64,000 nucleotides of DNA. Origin: Mesorhizobium sp. J8 (GTDB lineage Bacteria > Pseudomonadota > Alphaproteobacteria > Rhizobiales > Rhizobiaceae). Numbering within the stretch: the first letter of the stretch is position 1; each line of letters opens with the position of its first letter. Shown piece after piece: positions 60,487-64,000 of the stretch. Location: contig NZ_AP024109.1 in the NCBI RefSeq assembly GCF_016591715.1, forward strand, positions 4,154,001-4,218,000, in the 5' to 3' direction. The translations under genes were made by a program, and so were the position numbers. Below the pieces are notes generated by a model. The model was not told the DNA's origin, did no database searches, and saw nothing but the letters and a program-made list of their open reading frames with translations.

Positions 60487-60506
60487 ATATAAAGAACTCT
60501 TTATAT
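60487..60506. promoter_or_regulatory. Palindromic operator ATATAAAGAACTCTTTATAT before the pterin methyltransferase
   Basis: A perfect 9-2-9 palindrome 17 nt before the ATG at 60524. It has the same core as the operator at 46205, tying this gene to the homocysteine methyltransferase. The position suits a repressor that blocks initiation. Confidence 0.75.
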
Positions 60507-60523
60507 CCCGACGGAGAGATCGC

Positions 60524-61501
60524 ATGACCCGCACCATCGTCGCCTCGGCGACCCGAGAAATCGTCATCGGCTTCGATCAGCCCTTCTGCGTGATCGGCGA
60601 ACGCATCAACCCGACCGGCCGCAAGAAGCTGGCCGCCGAGATGGTGGCCGGCAACTTCGAGACCGTCGTCAAGGACGCGCTGGAACAGGCCGCCTGCGGC
60701 GCCACCATGCTCGACGTCAATGCCGGCGTCACCGCCGTCGACCCCAACGCGACCGAGCCGGCGCTTCTGGTGCAGACGCTCGAGATCGTGCAGGGTCTGG
60801 TCGATCTGCCGCTGTCGATCGATTCTTCGGTGACAGCCGCGATCGAGGCCGCACTGAAGGTCGCCAAGGGTCGTCCGCTGGTCAATTCCGTCACCGGCGA
60901 GGAAGAAAAGCTCGAGGCGATCCTGCCGCTGGTCAAGAAATACAACGTCCCGGTCGTCGCCATTTCCAACGACGAGACCGGCATCTCGATGGATCCGGAC
61001 GTCCGCTTCGCCGTCGCCAAGAAGATCGTCGAGCGCTGCGCCGACCATGGCATCCCGTCGCATGACGTCGTGGTCGACCCGCTGGTGATGCCGATCGGCG
61101 CGCTGGGCGATGCCGGCCGCCAGGTGTTCGCGCTGCTGCGGCGGCTGCGCGAGGAGCTCAAGGTCAACACCACCTGCGGCCTTTCCAACATCTCCTTCGG
61201 CCTGCCGCACCGCCACGGCATCAACGCCGCCTTCATCCCGATGGTGATCGGCGCCGGCATGACGAGCGCCATCATGAACCCGGTCCGGCCGCAGGAGATG
61301 GAAGCTGTGCGCGGCGCCAATGTGCTCAACGGCACCGACGAGAACTGCACCAACTGGATCCGTACCTATAAGGATTACAAGCCGGCCGAAGGCGGCCATG
61401 CCGTCGCCGCCCCGGTCGCGGTCACCGCTCCCGGCGACGGCGCCGCCGCTGCCGGCGGCCGTCGCCGCGGCGGCCGCGAAGCCCGCATGGCCAGGGGGTA
61501 A
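60524..61501 (+). CDS. Methyltetrahydrofolate:corrinoid methyltransferase (DHPS-like pterin-binding protein)
   Basis: 325 residues. Pterin-binding (beta/alpha)8 barrel with GERINPTGRKKLAAEM, ATMLDVNAGVTAVDPNATEPALLV, PLSIDSSVTAAIEAAL and CGLSNISFGLPHRHGINAAFIPMVI, the MeTr/MetH-folate-module pattern rather than dihydropteroate synthase. It moves methyl between methyl-THF and the corrinoid protein. A 45-residue Ala/Gly/Arg tail follows the domain. It has its own palindromic operator. Confidence 0.92.
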   Translation: MTRTIVASATREIVIGFDQPFCVIGERINPTGRKKLAAEMVAGNFETVVKDALEQAACGATMLDVNAGVTAVDPNATEPALLVQTLEIVQGLVDLPLSIDSSVTAAIEAALKVAKGRPLVNSVTGEEEKLEAILPLVKKYNVPVVAISNDETGISMDPDVRFAVAKKIVERCADHGIPSHDVVVDPLVMPIGALGDAGRQVFALLRRLREELKVNTTCGLSNISFGLPHRHGINAAFIPMVIGAGMTSAIMNPVRPQEMEAVRGANVLNGTDENCTNWIRTYKDYKPAEGGHAVAAPVAVTAPGDGAAAAGGRRRGGREARMARG

Positions 61502-61580
61502 GCGCGCAATCGTGAACCGCACCGCAAACACGGCTGGTCCGATCGCATCGCGGATGCGCTCGGACAGCTCTGCTTTGCGT

Positions 61581-61823
61581 TCAGGCCGCGCCCAATATGG
61601 CGTCGAACAACGCCATTCCCGCCCACGATCCGAAGATGCCCGTCACGCCGCCGACGATGAAATCATCGTCATAGGCGGGCCAGTACGCGTGCAGCACCAG
61701 GGTTCCGACGATCGCGCCGAGAATCCCGGTGGCGAGGTATTGCGGATTGCGCAGCCACGAGCCCTTGATCACGCGCACCATGGTGAACGCGGTGAAGATG
61801 GCGGAGAGCAGAAGATCCGACAT
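61581..61823 (-). CDS. Small membrane protein
   Basis: 80 residues from the ATG at 61823, with an AGGGG site. Two hydrophobic segments (DLLLSAIFTAFTMV and ATGILGAIVGTLVLHAYW) and a Gly-rich third (FIVGGVTGIFGSWAGMALFDAILGAA). No family recognised. Divergent from the RamA-like gene and convergent with the pterin methyltransferase. Confidence 0.6.
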   Translation of the reverse strand: MSDLLLSAIFTAFTMVRVIKGSWLRNPQYLATGILGAIVGTLVLHAYWPAYDDDFIVGGVTGIFGSWAGMALFDAILGAA

Positions 61824-61912
61824 GGTTGGCCCCTGGACCAATGGACTCTCCGCCCAATAGTAGAACGATCCGTTAAACGGCATCGGCAATTGCCATCGAG
61901 ACACGTGCCAGC

Positions 61913-63982
61913 ATGAATCCTCCCCCCAACATCACTGATCCGCTCGTGCTGTTCATGCCGTCGGGCAAGCGCGGCCGGTTCCCCGTCGGCACGCCGGTCC
62001 TCGACGCGGCGCGCCAGCTCGGCGTCTATGTCGAAAGCGTGTGTGGCGGCCGCGCCACCTGCGGGCGCTGCCAGATCGAGGTGCAGGAAGGCAATTTTGC
62101 CAAGCACAAGATCGTCTCGTCCAACGACCACATCTCGCCCAAGGGTGCCAAGGAAGAGCGCTACGAGCGCGTGCGCGGCCTGCCAGAGCGGAGGCGCCTC
62201 TCCTGCTCGGCGCAGATCCTCGGCGATCTCGTCATCGACGTGCCGCAGGACACGGTCATCAACGCCCAGACCATCCGCAAGGACGCCGACACCAGGGTGA
62301 TCGCCCGCGATACGGCGATCCGCATGTGTTATGTCGAGATCGAAGAGCCCGACATGCACAAGCCGCTCGGCGACCTCGACCGGCTCAAGATCGCCCTGAT
62401 GAAGGACTGGGGCCTCAAGAATCTCGAATTCGACTTCTATCTGCTGCCGCAGGTGCAGGGCATCCTGCGCAAGGGCAACTGGACCGCGACCGCAGCCATC
62501 CACAAGGATGCCGACAGCGACATCGCGCGCGTCATCGCGCTGTGGCCCGGCCTGAAGAACGAGGCTTACGGCCTCGCCTGCGACATCGGCTCGACCACAA
62601 TCGCCATGCATCTGGTGTCGCTGCTCTCGGGCCGCGTCGCCGCCTCTTCCGGCACGTCCAATCCGCAGATCCGCTTCGGCGAGGATCTGATGAGCCGCGT
62701 CTCCTATGTGATGATGAATCCGGACGGCCGAGAGGGCATGACGGTCGCCGTGCGCGAGGCGGTCTCCGGCCTCGTGGACAAGGTCTGCGCGGAAGGCAAT
62801 GTCCAGCGCGCCGACATCCTGGATTCCGTCTTCGTCGGCAATCCGATCATGCATCATCTGTTCCTCGGCATCGATCCGACCGAGCTCGGCGGCGCGCCCT
62901 TCGCGCTCGCCGTCTCCGGCGCGGTGCGCATCAAGGCCTCCGACATCGGCCTGAAGCTCAACCAGGGCGCGCGCCTCTACATGCTGCCCTGCATCGCCGG
63001 CCATGTCGGCGCCGATGCCGCCGCCGTCACACTGTCGGAAGGGCCGCATCGCCAGGACGAGATGATGCTGATCGTCGATGTCGGCACCAATGCCGAGATC
63101 GTGCTCGGCAACTCCACGCGCGTGGTCGCGGCTTCCTCGCCCACCGGCCCCGCCTTCGAGGGCGCGGAAATCTCCGGCGGCCAGCGCGCCGCGCCCGGCG
63201 CCATCGAGCGCGTGCGCATCGATCCCGACACGTTGGAGCCGCGCTACCGCGTTATCGGCTCGGAGCTCTGGTCCGATCAGCCGGGCTTTGCCGAAAGCGT
63301 TCAGGCGACCGGCGTCACCGGTATTTGCGGCTCCGGCATCATCGAGGTGATCGCCGAGATGTACCTGTCGGGCATCATTTCCGAGGACGGCGTCGTCGAC
63401 GGCTCGCTCAGCATGCGCTCGCCGCGCATCGTGTCCAACGGCCGCACCTTCTCCTACGTGCTGAAGGAGGGTGAGCCGAAGATCACCATCACCCAGAACG
63501 ACGTGCGCGCCATCCAGCTTGCCAAGGCCGCGCTCTATGCCGGCACCAAGCTGTTGATGGAAAAGCAGCACACCGAGCATGTCGACCGCATCCATTTTGC
63601 CGGCGCCTTCGGTTCCTTCATCGATCCGAAATACGCCATGGTGCTTGGTCTGATCCCGGACTGTGACCTCGACAAGGTCTCGGCCGTCGGCAACGCCGCC
63701 GGCGCCGGCGCCCGCATGGCGCTGCTCAATCGCGGCTACCGGCGTGAGATCGAGGATACCGTGAGCAGGATCGAGAAGATCGAGACGGCGCTGGAGCCGA
63801 AGTTTCAGGAGCACTTCGTCTACGCCATGGCGCTGCCGAACAAGGTCGACCCTTTCCCCAAGCTGGCCTCCGCGGTGAAGTTGCCGCCGCGCAAGGTGAT
63901 GGGCGAGAACGGCGCTTCCGGCGACGCCACCCCGCGCCGGCGCTCGCGCGAGGAGCGCGCGGCACGGCGCGGCCGCGACTAG
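61913..63982 (+). CDS. RamA-like corrinoid activation protein (2Fe-2S + ASKHA, DUF4445)
   Basis: 689 residues. The N-terminal ferredoxin-type 2Fe-2S domain has C44-x5-C50-x2-C53 (ESVCGGRATCGRCQ) and a later Cys in RLSCSAQ. A linker follows, then an ASKHA ATPase-like domain (YGLACDIGSTTIAMHLVSL, MMLIVDVGTNAEIVLGN, GITGICGSGIIEVIAEMYLSG) and the C-terminal FAGAFGSFIDPKYAMVLGLIPD. Such RACE proteins reduce cob(II)alamin back to cob(I)alamin with ATP. This takes the place of the MetH activation domain and serves the corrinoid protein at 54165. The extreme C-terminus is Arg-rich. Confidence 0.92.
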   Translation: MNPPPNITDPLVLFMPSGKRGRFPVGTPVLDAARQLGVYVESVCGGRATCGRCQIEVQEGNFAKHKIVSSNDHISPKGAKEERYERVRGLPERRRLSCSAQILGDLVIDVPQDTVINAQTIRKDADTRVIARDTAIRMCYVEIEEPDMHKPLGDLDRLKIALMKDWGLKNLEFDFYLLPQVQGILRKGNWTATAAIHKDADSDIARVIALWPGLKNEAYGLACDIGSTTIAMHLVSLLSGRVAASSGTSNPQIRFGEDLMSRVSYVMMNPDGREGMTVAVREAVSGLVDKVCAEGNVQRADILDSVFVGNPIMHHLFLGIDPTELGGAPFALAVSGAVRIKASDIGLKLNQGARLYMLPCIAGHVGADAAAVTLSEGPHRQDEMMLIVDVGTNAEIVLGNSTRVVAASSPTGPAFEGAEISGGQRAAPGAIERVRIDPDTLEPRYRVIGSELWSDQPGFAESVQATGVTGICGSGIIEVIAEMYLSGIISEDGVVDGSLSMRSPRIVSNGRTFSYVLKEGEPKITITQNDVRAIQLAKAALYAGTKLLMEKQHTEHVDRIHFAGAFGSFIDPKYAMVLGLIPDCDLDKVSAVGNAAGAGARMALLNRGYRREIEDTVSRIEKIETALEPKFQEHFVYAMALPNKVDPFPKLASAVKLPPRKVMGENGASGDATPRRRSREERAARRGRD

Positions 63983-64000
63983 AGCAATTCCAGGAAAAGT
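63979..64000. repeat. Start of a family C repeat cut by the window edge
   Basis: It reads TAGAGCAATTCCAGGAAAAGT after the last gene, as in the complete copy at 39477. A partial version (GAGCAGTTCCAGGAAA) lies at 13676-13691. Confidence 0.7.

Noticed and set aside
61769..63814. Long open frame of 681 codons on the - strand
   Set aside because: Antisense to the RamA-like gene, whose motifs are unambiguous; the reverse frame is low-complexity His/Asp/Arg-rich.
1..64000. CRISPR array, prophage, insertion sequence or integrative element
   Set aside because: No evenly spaced direct repeats with spacers, and no transposase, integrase or phage structural protein seen on either strand; repeats are isolated palindromes.

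Overview
The window looks like a chromosomal segment of a Mesorhizobium-like member of the Rhizobiales (Alphaproteobacteria). GC content is high throughout. It carries the acpXL-lpxXL cluster for very-long-chain acylated lipid A, a rhizobial hallmark. Many intergenic gaps hold short palindromic repeats of a style I associate with Mesorhizobium genomes. I see no transposase, integrase, phage structural gene, rRNA or CRISPR array. Genus assignment is an inference from content, not from a marker gene.

Layout. 1-7.5 kb: a partial di-heme cytochrome c peroxidase lipoprotein with a FixH-like protein, sugar/aldehyde metabolism (KDG kinase, aldose epimerase, succinate-semialdehyde dehydrogenase), an AEC transporter, a secreted histidine phosphatase, and an SRPBCC gene paired with a small ribbon-helix-helix gene preceded by a GTAC-type operator. 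7.7-9.4 kb: two fused, defective tRNA-like sequences and a slipin. 9.6-14.7 kb: the acpXL cluster (acpXL, two ketosynthases, a dehydrogenase, lpxXL), with fabZ absent and one ketosynthase lacking its catalytic cysteine. 14.7-24.7 kb: an L,D-transpeptidase, an M20 hydrolase with a five-component peptide ABC transporter, and TerB-like, TSUP, AraC and VOC proteins. 25-35 kb: cobyric acid synthase, a DMSP-lyase-type cupin, branched-chain acyl-CoA dehydrogenase with MmsB, a possible structured RNA, a class III aminotransferase, an S9 peptidase and an MFS transporter.

35-64 kb is the most interesting part. It holds two pyrrolysine-free MttB-type methyltransferases, a FAD/GcvT demethylating oxidase, a DddP-family M24 protein with all metal ligands in register, an XRE regulator beside a DUF1989 protein, and a homocysteine S-methyltransferase. 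It also holds a corrinoid protein, a DUF1638 protein, a PF13769 'virulence factor' protein, a detached MTHFR C-terminal-type protein, MTHFR, a methyl-THF:corrinoid methyltransferase, and a RamA-like Fe-S/ASKHA corrinoid activator. Together these can be read as a split, corrinoid-dependent methionine synthase joined to folate and to demethylation of quaternary amines (betaine type). The homocysteine methyltransferase and the pterin methyltransferase, 14 kb apart, share the same palindromic operator (ATAAAGA-N2-TCTTTAT). cobQ at 25 kb makes a cobalamin precursor for the same chemistry. Substrates and wiring are inference; domain identities are mostly firm.
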